In this document: positions 32,361 through 44,767 of the stretch, in pieces
Layout of the letters: the number at the start of each line of letters is the position of its first letter
Position numbering within the stretch: position 1 is the stretch's first letter
Source of the DNA: Gonatopus flavifemur
Taxonomy: Eukaryota; Arthropoda; Insecta; Hymenoptera; Dryinidae
Assembly: GCA_018340375.1 (NCBI GenBank)
Contig: JAFFJZ010000004.1
Location: 45,114,001 to 45,178,000, forward strand
Direction: 5' to 3'
Length of the DNA: 64,000 bases
Notes under the pieces: model-generated
Told to the model about the DNA's origin: nothing
Seen by the model: the letters and a program-made list of their open reading frames with translations, nothing else
The model's database searches: none
Position numbers and translations under genes: made by a program

Positions 32361-35300
32361 TCCATAATTGAACAAAAATAAGTTTGAGGTGAGGTAATCT
32401 TTATAGTTTTGGAAACTTGAGAACAAACATAGTATTTGAAATATTTGATGAAGATATTCATAATTCAGTTTTCATTTTTAGAGACAAACCATTTGACAAG
32501 AGGAAATTAAATATTGTACAGCACCATAGCACTTCAGAAAATACGATTGATAGCGATAATTTGTGAGCATGTTCTTTGTAATGTTGGTATGTGAGTGATG
32601 TCTTGAAACATAGGAGAATGAAGATGTGCTATTTTGAGCTTATGACAGCAGGAGAAACATATTCGTTAATCTCATTTTCTTTAATTACAGAGAAAGTTCA
32701 AATGAATCGTCAAAAATGACAATATGTGAGCTTGGTACTTGTTCTGCTGCAATTCCTGCGTCATTGGACAATAATAATGAAAGTACCGAAAGAAGGATAT
32801 CTTCTACCGATGAATACTTCATTCTTGCACCACATCCGCCAGGAAAATGGGAGCGGAAGAAAAATCCCAGATTTGTTGGTGATTGTGATATCAATGATTT
32901 GAAGTCTCCCACTAAACAGGCTCGTAATTGGGGCATACTTGTTAATCAGGTCAAAGCACAAGGAGCAAAAATATCAAGTTTGCAAAGAAAGAATAGACAA
33001 TTAGAAGAGAAAGTGAACGATCTTGGATCATTGATTAAGGATCTACGAAGAAATGAATTGATATCTGGAGATGCTGCCAAAATCTTATCTGTAAAAAGTA
33101 TTTATTTTTGATCAATCATATTATATAAAGGACATACAGGGTGCGGATTATATTTCAAGGGCGTATTTTTGGAGTTGAAATGGGAAATGTTTTTGTTTTG
33201 GAACAACTATGTGAAGAGCTAAGATTCAAAGTTGAATCCAATCATCGGCATATTCATTAGTGATTAGACTAGCAGATATACTTGTCACTAAAATGGCAAA
33301 ATTATTACGTTCATAACTCAAAAACTATGCATAATCTGTTGGATCTTCTCAAAGGAAAAATTGTCTTGTTTTCATTTCCAAAACACACTCCTAATGTATA
33401 ATATCTCCGTCTTTGGACAAACTGTATGGGATATTTGATGCAAGAAATGAAAAATCAATTCCCATCGGTTTCAATTAATTTCTACCGATTTTGTAGATAT
33501 CAATTCCATTGATTGCAATTCATTCAATCAATATATCAATCAATTTTTCTCCAAATAACATTTGTATTTGTGTGCTTTTTAATGTGTCGCATTGGCACAA
33601 TAATCTTGTGTACCAGTAATGTTGTGTGCATGAGAGATTGAGACTTGACAGACGTTGACGTAATGCTTATCTAATTTGAGGTAAATGATAGTAAAATCGT
33701 GGTAAAAGTTTTTCATTTTATGAGTTAAAAAGCAATGAGCTCTATAAAATACTGGAATACGCATTTCCTGAATTTTCTATAGTACAGTTCGGTTTGGTTA
33801 GAGAGAGAGAGAGAGAGGAATCCGATGTGTCGAGATTAGATGTCTTTTTCTGGTACACTTATTTCATAGAGAGAAAGAACATGGAAAAGGTGTTCTCATC
33901 TCTTCTTCTCTCATGCGATAAACTACATCCTGTGCTCGCGTTGATCTGGAGAGTGCTCATTCCAATATGTTATTGAATTCAATGGTAAAGAGTGAACAAC
34001 ATTTTTACGCAGGAATTTATTCATTTTATAAACAAAATCTGATATGGAAAACATGCTAGAAACATGAACATCGTGCTTTGACATATGATTCAGGCGATTA
34101 TCGATATTTATTGATTTATTTTTTTCGTTTCTGTGATCTTTCATGAATTCATGAAATCAATTTCTTGTTTCTTCACAGAGGGTTTTTTTTTAACTCTTTG
34201 GAGATGATTGTGTTGAGTGGGAGTGTACTTTTTAAGCTCATCCAGTTTGTAATTGGGAATGGTAATTCTTTATGCAATAAAAAAACCACATCAAAATGAC
34301 AGTCCATCACACATTTCCATGAGACTTTTGTTTTTCTTCCATGTGAAAGAAGTGAAAACACAGCACACATTTAAATACACATCTGCAGTTATAAATACCA
34401 TATTTTATTAATTCTATCATGCGAAACGTGACATTTCCTTCGTGTTATTAAGGTTTCAGTGCCCATAGAATACAGAGAAATATTGAATCGCCAGCTAAAT
34501 GAAGGGACCAGTGCAAAATACCCTGAGATTCTACGTAAATTTGCCACCACGTTAAATTTTTATTCCAACGCGGCGTACAATTATGTTCGGAAAACGTTTT
34601 TGAAGTCTTCACCTCATCCGGCTACCATTAGGCGGTGGTATTGTCATTTAAACGGCTCGCCAGGGTTTACAGAAGAGGCTATTACTACACTAGAAGAAAA
34701 GGTTAAACTGGCAGATGCAGGAGGGAAAAAGTTATTGTTTAGCCTTTCAGTGGACGAAATGAGCATTAGAAAGAGTTTGGAATTCGGTGGAGATGGATAT
34801 ATTGGTTCAATTGACTTAGGAACTCATTCAATTGATTGACATTCTGAAGTCACTGGAGCGGAACATGCGTGGGTCTTCTTGGTTACCTGTCTGAATATGC
34901 ATATCAAAATGCCAGTTGCTTATTTCCCCATAAAAGCATCATCTGGGAGAGTCCGAGCTAATATTTTGAAAGAATGCTTAACGATATTGTACGAACACTC
35001 TATAAATGTTGTTTCGGTCACTTCTGACGGTACATCCGTGAACATCAAGATGTTTGAAGAAGCTGGTGCAGTTTTATGGGTTGATTCGATAGATAATCTA
35101 ATACCGTATTTTTTGCATCCCATATCGAATATCAAAATATTTATTATGCTAGATGCCGTTCATATGTTGGAATTGATTCGAAATCTGTTCGGTAGTAAGC
35201 AAATCCTATTCGATGAAAACGGCAAGGCAATAAAATGGGAATACCTGCAACATTTGGTAACTTTGCAACAAGAAGAAGGACTTCATGCGGCAACGAAACT

Positions 35301-36579
35301 TCGAGCACGTCATCTGGAATGGTCGAAGGAGAAAATGAAAGTTGAATTGGCTGCCCATGTTTTTAGTAAAAGTGTTGCAAACGCTCTTGAATACTGTGCA
35401 GAAGATTTAAAAGATACTCGCTTTGGAGGTGTTAGTGCTACATCGGAATTTTGTTTAAAAATTAATAATATATTCGATTTATTGAATAGTCGGAACCTTT
35501 TATGTGAAACTGAAACCAAGAAGTGCATCACTGTAAGCAATCATGAAGAGATTCCCACAAAAGTAATTGATTATTGTGATTATTTGGAAGCCTTATCCAC
35601 TAAAGAAGGTTCTATATTGAAATCTAGAGCAAGAGTTGGAGTATTAGGTATGATTGTCTGTCTGAAAGATGTTGTAGATCTTGCTCGCACACTTTTTCAA
35701 TCCTCAAATATGACGTTCTTGATGACCTACAAGTTGTCTCAGGACCACCTTGGAACGTTTTCCAGCGCGATAAGAACTTGCGGAGGATGGAATAACAATC
35801 CATCATGTAAGCAGTTCCAAGCAGCCTACGAAAAGCTCTTGGTACACGCTGATGTACCTCTCTCACCAAGCGCAAACATCACCAATATTGATGACACTAG
35901 AATTCTACATGTGTCCCGAAAATCTTCAGGAAGTAATAACTCCACCCGAAAAAATACAACAATATGCAATATCCATACAGTCATCCCAAGTTGGGAAGCG
36001 AGTACCGACGATTTATCATACCGAAGTATGTCTGACGTAGGAATTTGCGAACAGAACAATTTTGATGATGATACCAATGATTCATTTCATAATGTCTGGT
36101 TTTGCAATGAATATACTAAAGATATCGTTGCATATATGAGCGGTTTCATTGTAAGAAGATTGAAAAAAACTGTGAAGTGTGACATCTGTTCTGCAGCATT
36201 AACTTCTGATGCCAATTCATCAATGCTACAGCAACGCGAAACAGAAGGAAATCTCATAATAGCGTCACAGGATGTAATTCATACGTGTCTCAAAGCGGAA
36301 TATGTTCTCAGATTCTTTCCTGAGAATTCACTTTACAAAAAAAACATAATGCATACGCTCATTATCAAAGCTTCAAATGAAATTCCGGGAACTGTGTTTC
36401 ATAATGAACAACACATGATGGGTCAAGCACCTTTGTCTGATCATCGATGTCAATTATTGAAATTGATTTTGAAAAAATATTTCATCATCAGACTTCACCA
36501 TGAAGGAGCTTCTCGTAATGATAGTATTGTTAGAATCCGGAATATTTACAACAAATTGATTTTATTTAAGCATCAATGA

Positions 36580-38261
36580 AGTTTTCACTGGAGTTCTGGA
36601 AAAATTATAGAAGTATAATCAAATTCTCCTGTTTTTAATTTCATTGAGAATATTTATTGCTAATGAAGATTCGTGAATCTTCGAATATCCACCAAGATTC
36701 CAAATGATATGAAATAAGAGTACCATAAAATTTGGGAAATTTGTTTTTCAATTTGGAATTCACTGACGAACCCAGAACCGTGCTCATATTCCATTAATTA
36801 TTTCAATTTTAATCTTTTAGTAATAAAAAATGTGAATTCATATTCAATATACGTTCTGTTAGTGACAAGATGAGATATTTTTATAAAAATGTTCTTCAGA
36901 TTTTGAGATGATCTCAATTTGAGTATTTTCGCAATGTTGAAATGTAATATATACATAAGTGATTTTGGAACTGTGATGAATGTGATTAGGCAATCTCACC
37001 AAAAACTAATTATGTACAATTACCATTTACCTTCATCATTGGTTTTGATATTATATAGATGATTTTCGATGTCATGCGTTTTTGATTTGACCTAATGTAG
37101 ATCCACTTTCATGTACGAAATAATAGTAAAAATAGTCAATCTCTCTTAGAATAATCCGTCTACTATTTTTAGATTATTTTATTCGTAATATTTATAGAAG
37201 GAAAGAAAATATCACAAATACTCAAGCGATAATATGAAGACTGATAAGTGTATTTACATGTTTAGTTATATGGTTCACAGTTTGATTTCGTTAATTTCAT
37301 AAAATTAAACTATTTTGAATCGAATTCTTCGGTCGTGAAAAAAATCCAGCGTATTATCTACAGCACAAGAGGTGTAAAAGGAAATCATAGAGAATTGAAA
37401 AATGTTATTGAGAGCTCTTCTCAAAGCAATGTATTGTATACGTAAACATATTCTTGCTATTTCCGATCCTAAAGGTGTGGATTCAATTGAAAGAATATAC
37501 ACGTATTCTCTATATATAGGGTTTAATAAAATTATGAAATTGGATGTTTTTGCAATGAGTACATTCGAAGATGATAATGTTTTGTGCATTCATATCTTAC
37601 TAATTACATTTTCATGTTGAAAAAAATCGATTCCAAATGTTTCGTCCACATGAATTGATATTTTTCGTTCCATCGAAAACCTTTTTGAAACAATGAATAC
37701 TTCACGCTCAACAGTTGATGCAATGTCACCAACGGATTGTTGTAATTTTCGGACCGACGCGGAGATTTCATTGTTAAAGCATCGAAGACTTCTACAGAGG
37801 ATGTATCCGTTTGTATCTTCAATGAAAAATTATCAGAAGAGTATTGACAAAATTCAGATTTTTTGTTTCAATCTTCAGACATAAAAGAAAAATAGCATTT
37901 CCCTTGGAAACGATGGGGTATTGTAAAAATTTGTGTAAAAAATTCGATGATTTCATATGATGATGATATGAAATCATCAAATTTGAGAATAATTTCTGAA
38001 TATATATTTAATTAATTCCCGAGGATTGAATTATGAATTGTTTTCATTTCCTCTTCATTGTTTCAATCTGTAACGCTACTATTCACATATAATGCATTCA
38101 TATTTCCCGCTTGTTCGCTGTCAACTATGACTTCAAATAACGTGCGCAGTAGATTTACGCATTTTGGTATTCATCTTTTTCATTTCTCTTTCTATCTAGT
38201 TATCATTCTGCCGAAACAGATATCTCCCTCACATGCGCGGTCCATATATTATAGGTCCATG
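36580..38261 (+). other. 3' non-coding part of the P-like element
   Basis: AT-rich sequence between the transposase stop and the right inverted repeat. Only short frames without motifs are present. A small palindrome around 37950-37985 (TGATGATTTCATATGATGAT region) is the only structure I note. The AATAAAAAATG word near 36822 could be a polyadenylation signal. Confidence 0.6.
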
Positions 38262-38269
38262 GTTCACTC

Positions 38270-38960
38270 CCGTTGACCCTCAATCGCTCCCGTGCCCCAA
38301 GAAATGGTACCTCATCAAGGAAATTCCCTGGTGACATGAAGGTTGATAGCTCACCCCGTCACTCTTTCTCCACGGAGCTCCATTGGAATGGGAGCCCACC
38401 CCTGCCCCAAAGTGGATTCCATAGGACTACCCCAGGAAATCAATATAGAGAATTCATCGATATTCTGGACTTATCTCGATCGGGATCATCGGAATTGGAA
38501 TGAGTACCTTCCGGAATTCGTCGTGGATTATGATACAGCGATTCACTCTCCCATTCACGTAAGCCTGGCCCAGCTCAATGATGGTTCCAACCTCGTCCCT
38601 TGCAGCGCCATCGCAAAGTCATTGAATGACCCCAAAAAGCCCTAATGGACCCCCCTACTCGGAAAGATCTCCAGAAATGAGAAAACCACATGTCCCGAAT
38701 TCCAGCCCTTCGTGATATCGTTGGCCAGCATCTGGACGAAGCCTTCGAATCTCAATCTCGGTATTACAACAGTGTGAGATTGAACGTTGTTTATCCAATA
38801 GTTGACGGTCATGAAACGGAACTTTGTTTCATCAGATGCTCCACAGCATTCTACTGCAAAGTGGACTGGAAGGTATACGGCTCTCTCCACGATCACCGAC
38901 GTTTGTTTCCCTGGTGTGGTCGAACAAGTGGACAAACAAGGACACATAGCTGATTGATCC
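38270..38960 (+). pseudogene. Integrase C-terminal remnant of LTR retrotransposon E2
   Basis: In changing frames I read REFIDI, then TYLDRDHRNWNEYLPEFV and VDYDTAIHSPIHVSLAQL. This matches the end of the Ty3/Gypsy integrase core, where the usual motif is W-x-x-x-L-x-x-x-x-x-A-Y-N-T-x-x-H-x-S-T. The later stretch SQSRYYNSVRLNVVYPIVDG matches the integrase C-terminal region. Together with the gag at 29358-30540 it forms one LTR element split by the P-like element; protease, RT, RNase H and most of integrase are missing, so a large deletion came before or with the split. Confidence 0.7.
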
Positions 38961-40091
38961 AAACCCCATAGTCCTCTCGTTTGGGAGTGAGGGAAGAATT
39001 CATCATCAATACCTTGAATTCAAGTCTATTCTTTCTGAACCCCTCATTGTTCAAGAAAAATTGATATTTCAAATTCGAAGATAATTTTCTGAAGATTCAG
39101 AATGGATTCACTTTGGAATCATTGGAGTTATTGAGTATGAATGGTCGTTTGTGTTATCTGAGTATGCCTCATAAGTCTATTTCCAAAGTTCATACAGGGT
39201 AAAGTTCATTTCTAGAAGAATTCGCAATGACATATGTCCATACTTCCCCACTTAGTTGCACTACTCGGATCTTCTCTACGATTGGCTGAAACTGATAAAC
39301 CCAGGATTGGGAACATTACGGTGAAAAGGGGAACAATGAAATGTTCAAAATCATAAGCTGTTTTGAGCGTCCCGAGCTGCTCCCAGTGTCAACTAACATT
39401 CGGTCTCCAAAATTATTCAGATGTATACTGTTTGCAGGAAATTCACTCCCCTCCCCTTCTTTCCCTCATTCTCAATTTCAATAATCTATTGCTGTACTAT
39501 GATGAGATGGATAATGAGAGCAAAAGTGGTTTTCGATGTCACAGAAGTGATCTAAGGACATGTCTTTCATTGCTATGTTCCCTATCAAACTCGACATGAG
39601 TATTTGATTTTCATTTGTTTCCAATTCAAGGCATATTCAGAGAAAGAAGTGGAATCCCAATAGAAAAACTCCAAAAAAGTCAAAGAATCACGTCAAGCAC
39701 ATGAAAATGCGCTGAATATTCGCAAAAAAGATCTATGAGACTGTTCTCAACAGAAATTTTATTGCATTCGAAATTTCGATGTGATGTTAACAGGATATGC
39801 GCCATCTGAGGAAGAAGATCCAGGATCAATATGGGCTGCAAAGTACAATTAGTTATCCAAATGGTTTGCCCATGTGGAAGACATGTACAAAAATGTATAA
39901 AATTGTGCATAAGTCATATACAAACCATATACAATTGTATACAGATTGTGTACGATTGTATACATTTTTTTACATTTCTTCCACATATGAGTGTGAACGA
40001 TTTTCTGTATATTGTAACTCCAATTTTTTTCGATTCTGTGCGAACTGATTCATGATCTTTGAAAAACATCATTGTGATCAGAATGAATATA
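38961..40091. other. Non-coding stretch left of the Tigger-like element
   Basis: AT-rich, with short frames only. A TAC/TATA-rich simple-sequence patch lies at about 39885-39980. I see no gene, LTR end or inverted repeat. The first end of the Tigger-like element begins at 40092. Confidence 0.45.
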
Positions 40092-40261
40092 CAGGCAAAC
40101 CCCTGTATTCACGGATTGACTTATTCGGGGTGAGGGAATTGACACCCTGTTCCAATATTCGCGGATGTTTGCTTCACGTATTCGCGATTCATTGATGCGC
40201 GTTATTGACGTTTCGGAAGTTTTCTTTCCGCTCATTTGAAAATTGTGGAATTGAAAAATCA

Positions 40262-40484
40262 TTCAACTAAACTCTGGCTCCAACTACACAAGCTCCGATC
40301 AAAAAACGCGACAAGAGTGTTCTGGATTTATCTCAAAGAATGAAAATTTTGGATTTATTGGCGGGAGGAGAAGAAATTGCTGCTGTTGCTCGAAAATTCA
40401 AGGTTAACGAGTCGGTAATTAGATCTATGAGAGACAATTCAACAAAAATTCGCTCGAGTGTAAGAATTCTTGGTGCTCAATCTA
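40262..40484 (+). pseudogene. Tigger-like transposase, N-terminal piece (CENP-B/pogo HTH)
   Basis: The reading KKRDKSVLDLSQRMKILDLL, then AAVARKFKVNESVIRSM and STKIRSSV, matches the first helix-turn-helix of pogo/Tigger/Jerky transposases, which binds element ends. No start codon is clear upstream; a TAA lies about ten codons before. The piece is cut at 40484 by the 12.7-kb insertion. Confidence 0.85.
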
Positions 40485-41071
40485 GTGCTTCCGCGAGATT
40501 CGAGAAATTATCGATCTTGTCTTGTGTTGTCATGGAAATCGAGACAATATCGAGACAAGATGCGTGAAATAGCATTCAAGACAAAAACGATATGTACCAA
40601 TCGAGATAAGCGTATCGTCGAGATCAGTTGGTCAAGATCTTGACATCTCGATCTTGTATTATCAGAATCACCAATGCGCAGTAAGGACAAATTTTAAAGT
40701 AAATTATTGAGGTATTGGTTAGGAACTTTGTATATCTATATATACTGTATATTTGGATATACAAACAATGTAAATAACAAAGACGTAGTATAGATAGACC
40801 GAGTCCGTATATGGCCGGAGTTTAGGAGAGACAGGAACAGAAACTCTTCCAACCGTATTTTAAAATGGACGGGAGAGTTTCTATCTCTCTCAGACTGAGA
40901 AACGATAGTGAATAAACAGAGCTGATATGTTTGTTTTGCAAGACTACACTACTGCCACGACAGGTGTCACTATATAGTACGACCACAAGTGCTTCCAGAT
41001 TGGACTCGCAAACGTTACGAACACAAGGAAAATTTCTTCGGGTCCCGAATGGGATTGCCTAAGAACCTGCA

Positions 41072-41612
41072 TGGGAATAAGTAGGTACCCACGGAGAAAA
41101 ATGCAGCTCGAAAGGATAGTAATCTTTAATAGAAAATTGGAGAATAATTCTTTGAATCTGAGAATATTCCTTAAACTCTGAGAATTTTTCTCAAGTTCGT
41201 AATAAACATGAAACCGTTCAGATTTCTCTTGAATATTGCTCGAAAAACAATGAAAAATTATCAATATTCAACAAATCATAAAAACAAATATGAAGTTTCC
41301 AAAAGTCACGCATGAAATTTTACAAAGTGAATAACAAAATTCTGTAATTTGGAAATAGGATGTCAAAATTTCGTTATTTACTTTGTAAAATTTCATGCGC
41401 GACTTTTGGAAACGTCATATTTGTTTTCATGATTTGTTAAGTATTGATAATTTTTCGGTGTTTCTCGAGCAATATTCAAGAGAAATCTGAACCGTTTCAT
41501 CTTTATCACGAACTTAAGAAAAATTCTTAGATTTCAAGAAATATTCTCCAATTCTCTATTAAAGATGACTATCCTTCTGAGCTGCATTTTTCTCCGTGCC
41601 CATGGGTTCCCA
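41072..41612. repeat. 541-bp long hairpin (foldback) with arms of about 250 bp
   Basis: The left arm (from 41090: CACGGAGAAAAATGCAGCTC) pairs with 41581-41598 and onward through nearly the whole arm. Examples are AAATCATAAAAACAAATATG with CATATTTGTTTTCATGATTT, and GTCACGCATGAAATTTTAC with its complement. The spacer near 41350 is under 60 bases. The extent of pairing suggests a fairly young foldback element or a potential source of double-stranded RNA. Confidence 0.88.
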
Positions 41613-41704
41613 GGGATTGACACAAAGGTTCTTATCGGAACCACCTGGATTTTTTTGATACGGAAAACATGAGCCGAAGATTCAGTTTTTTCCTTAGGAT
41701 CAGA

Positions 41705-41956
41705 TTATTTGGGTATTTGAAGAACGCTATTCAGGTATCCTATCGTATTCAAAATTGACACCCTTAGTAAATCTGCTCGTGTATCCGAGCGAACCACGAA
41801 TATCGTTTTACCCTCGATTATCTGTTGGCTATTATCAGCAAACGTGACATCATTATGACTGGTGAAAGTTGTTATTTCCTCAAATTGAGGATGATAAACA
41901 TGAGTTGTGAATTTCCATTTGCGAGTAGTTGCTTCGAAGATACAACCACACGACAA
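41705..41956 (-). CDS. Unidentified open frame, possible host exon fragment
   Basis: This 83-codon minus-strand frame has unusually protein-like composition for this region (FEATTRKWKFTTHVYHPQF, ITTFTSHNDVTF, IFVVRSDTRADLLRV). I do not recognise a family. It lies between the long hairpin and the sugar-transporter fragment on the opposite strand, within the 12.7-kb insertion. It could be an exon or captured fragment, or chance. Confidence 0.25.
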   Translation of the reverse strand: MSCGCIFEATTRKWKFTTHVYHPQFEEITTFTSHNDVTFADNSQQIIEGKTIFVVRSDTRADLLRVSILNTIGYLNSVLQIPK

Positions 41957-42074
41957 TTCTTGTATACCAGATTCTTTATCGTTCCATTTCTTAATTATGT
42001 ACCACTACGTAATGTGTTCTGATAGGTATTATTTGCCCCCGAATTGGATTTCCATTGAAACTGTGTCAAAGTAC

Positions 42075-42605
42075 CGTAACATAAGTGTTACAAGAAGAGA
42101 GAAGAAGGGGGCACCAACGAGGAGGTAGGAGGGGCAGCAGCGGCGAGACTCGTAATGAGTCAAGGCGGCAAAGGACGGTTCGTCTCAGGTCCTCGTTACG
42201 CTAAGTAATCCAGAATCCCTAGTGTTCACACGCCCTACGAGGCCATACGGAAGTATAGAGGAGTTCGCTCTTTGTACCAGTTGAAAGCTGTATCACGTTT
42301 ACACACAACAAGTTCGCCGAACCACGGACCCCCTCAAAGCAAACCATCCCTCCACGGTGACCCCGCGGATTCATCACTGGGCCCGGCCAGCCGATCGACA
42401 TGGCGACTCACACCTACACACACGACACCTTTACTCATTCCACACACACACATAGCGGTAAGAAACCAATGTTACACTGTATCTTTTTTTTGTGACCAAC
42501 TAAGGTACATTTATCGATATCATTGTTCTACATATGCTGGTTTCACTCTCAGTTTCTCCATACACCCCGTCCTTTGAGAATTCGCCCCCAAATCCATCCA
42601 TCATA
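42075..42605 (+). repeat. 5' LTR of the Gypsy-like element (531 bp)
   Basis: It begins (C/T)GTAACATAAG (T mutated to C here) and ends CCATCCATCATA. It matches the 3' LTR at 50731-51380 closely once the MITE there is removed; the differences, scattered substitutions and small gaps, show that the insertion is not very recent. Confidence 0.92.
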
Positions 42606-42735
42606 GTAGCGCCCAACACAAATACCCACATACATCACATACAAGCACACATACACACTCAAACAAACAAACACACGTACACAGCGAACATACTTATGGA
42701 TATAACACATGAATACACATAAATACACATATATA

Positions 42736-44767
42736 GAGGGTGGGGCATTTAAAGTGTCGCGGGCGTTTTTTCCAAAAATAAAATGAGATACGAGAAAATT
42801 TTTCGGACAAAAATTGTAGGGTATCGAGGGGGACATCCGATGGTGGCCTTGGCTTTGACCTCAAATCTCATCTTCAAGGGCATTCTGAGGTCAACTCTTG
42901 TTTTTTAAATAGCATCTCATATTTTTTGCTGCAGATTTGGATTCTAGATCAAAAACCAAGAAACTTTTGTCTGAAGCATTTTCCTGAAATCCGTAAAGAT
43001 GGCGCTCTGATCGATATTGTTCCATACTGAATCTGACATTAGAATAACTCGAAAACGAAGGGTCTTGGAGGAGAATGTTTCGGACAAAAGTTGTCTGATT
43101 CCAAGGGGGACCCCTTGAACTGAAACGGAGGTGATGGGGTATAACAGACAAAACACAACACATTTCAATCGTCTACATCACTTGGATAATTTTAATGCAG
43201 TAGATGCTCAAAATGATGGCCTTCGACTTCAATACACATTTCAAAACGTTTTACAAAAGATTGCTGAACTCGTGCTGAAATATCTCCATTGATGCTCGCG
43301 CATGCATTGATGATTCGTTGACGCATATTCTCAGGTGTAGTCGGTGCTTGTTGATAAACTGTATCTTTTATGTATCCCCATAAAAAAAAATCTGGAGAAG
43401 TAAGATCCGGAGAACGGGCAGGCCAATGAACTGGTCCACGACGTCCTATCCATCGTCCAGGATAATCTCTCTCCAATATTTCTCGAGCTGTGACTGCATA
43501 ATGGGATGGACAACCATCGTGTTGATACCACATATTCAATCGTTCCTGAATAGGTATGTCTTCAAGTAATGTTGGAAGTACTTGATCTAAGAAATGTCTG
43601 TACTTCTCTCCATTTAGCGTATCTGCAATGAAGTACGGTCCAATTACTCGGGATCAAAAAATACCACACCAAACATTCACAGCCCATTGTCTTTGATGCT
43701 CTACTTGACGTAACCATCTTGGATTTTCTGTCGCCCAGTAATGCATATTATGTCGATTTACGTGACCATGATTGGTGAACGTCGACTCATCAGAAAATAA
43801 TATGTTGATGAAGTTGTTATTGTGCATTTGCGCTAGACCCCATCGACAAAACTGTACACGATTTTCAAAATCATCACCGTGAAGGTCTTGATGCAAACAA
43901 ATGTGATACGGATTCAATTTGTGACGTTCCAGTATTCGAAGAACACTTCTTCGAGAAATTCCCGAATGGAGTTCAATTTCACGAGAGCTCACGTGTGGAT
44001 CATTGGCTACTGCAGCTAGTACATTAACTTCCGCATTTTCTCCGCTAACAGTTCTCATTCGATGTCGTTTTTCCCTTGTAACACTTCCCGTTTCTGAGAA
44101 TAATTTTGTAATGCGTTGAAAATACCTAATGGATGGCGTTGTTTTTTCAGGAAATCGTTCTGCATACGAGTCATATGCTTGTCTGGGGTTCTTATGCACT
44201 TCACCGTAAATGTAGATCATATCGATCTTTTCAGAAACCGTGTATCGGATATCCATGATTTTCAATTTGTCATAAACCAAGTAATAATCAAATGTAACTG
44301 ACAAACTGACTTTCAAAATCGTGAATTTTCACTGAACCCCGTCGTTTGTTTACATCGCGTGAGCTCTGAATGGTGGTAATGTAGACGATTGAAATGTGTT
44401 GTGTATTGACAACTTTTGCACGAAACATTCTCCTGCAAGACCCTTCGTTCTCGAGTTATTCGAATGTCAGATTCGAAATGGAACAATATCGATTAGAGCG
44501 CCATTTTTGCGGATATCAGGAAAATGGTTCAGACAAAAGTTCCTTGGTTTCTGACCTAGAATCCAAATCTGCAGTAAAAAATATGAGATGCCATTTAAAA
44601 AACAAGAGTTGACCTCAGAATGCCCTTGAAGATGAGATTTGAGGTCACAGCCAAGGCCACCATCGGATGTCCCCCTCGATACCCTACAATTTTTGTCCGA
44701 AAAATTTTCTCGTATCTCATTTTATTTTTGGAAAAAACGCCCGCGACACTTTAAATGCCCCACCCTG
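42736..44767 (-). mobile_element. DD41D transposon copy 2 (2,032 bp)
   Basis: It has the same structure as 23736-25768 in reverse orientation, inserted in the Gypsy leader. The left tip has one base changed (GAGGGTGGGG) and the right tip CCCCACCCTG is normal, followed by TA. Long arms are present (about 42736-43178 and 44379-44767), again with the extra 55 bases only in the arm downstream of the transposase. Confidence 0.92.
43192..44256 (-). pseudogene. DD41D transposase copy 2, single nonsense codon
   Basis: Read from the ATG at 44254-44256, this gene keeps the frame of the intact copy throughout. The only interruption I see is TGA at 43654-43656, where the intact copy has CGA (Arg201 counted from that ATG). 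Several missense differences occur (for example NRHNMHYW versus NQHNMHYW). The catalytic blocks FSDEST, QHDGCPSH and SPDFFLWG remain, the last two lying after the stop. A CGA to TGA change is a simple C to T transition. Confidence 0.93.

Larger units (their letters stand above)
30849..36579 (+). pseudogene. P-element-type transposase with THAP domain, five exons, one in-frame stop
   Basis: Proposed exons: 30849-30916, 31431-31628, 32481-32562, 32691-33090 and 34453-36579, all with GT-AG borders and matching phase, about 957 codons. Exons 1-2 encode a THAP zinc finger: CHVCG, SFHRYPKE, the conserved Trp, ICSLHFTEDCF, LKPGVVPTLF. Exon 4 ends in a coiled-coil/zipper-like region (KISSLQRKNRQLEEKVNDL). 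Exon 5 carries the RNase-H-like core: SLSVDEMSIRK and VTSDGTSVN with candidate catalytic Asp, the inserted helical region, then SQDHLGTF where the family normally has Q-D-H-L/I-E. The C-terminal Cys-containing part reaches KLILFKHQ. TGA at 34837-34839 interrupts exon 5. The stop and the missing Glu make activity unlikely. A domesticated THAP9-like gene is excluded by the flanking inverted repeats. Confidence 0.88.
30588..38261 (+). mobile_element. P-like DNA transposon with THAP transposase, complete ends (7,674 bp)
   Basis: Ends are 31-bp inverted repeats starting CATGGACCTATAATATATGG with one mismatch. An 8-bp target duplication GTTCAC(C/T)C lies at 30580-30587 and 38262-38269. CATG at the tip and 8-bp duplications are known features of the P superfamily. 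The transposase gene lies in the same orientation. The element carries a hAT-like MITE (31643-31869) and a foldback repeat (32241-32360) in its introns. It is much longer than the Drosophila P element (about 2.9 kb), mainly through introns and about 1.68 kb of 3' non-coding sequence. Confidence 0.9.

Noticed and set aside
30849..36579. Domesticated THAP9-like host gene
   Set aside because: Inverted repeats and an 8-bp duplication flank the unit, and the coding sequence has a stop and a lost acidic residue, so it is a transposon copy.
37305..37884. Overlapping frames of 60-94 codons after the P-like transposase
   Set aside because: AT-rich, no motifs, open on both strands; consistent with chance in the 3' non-coding part.
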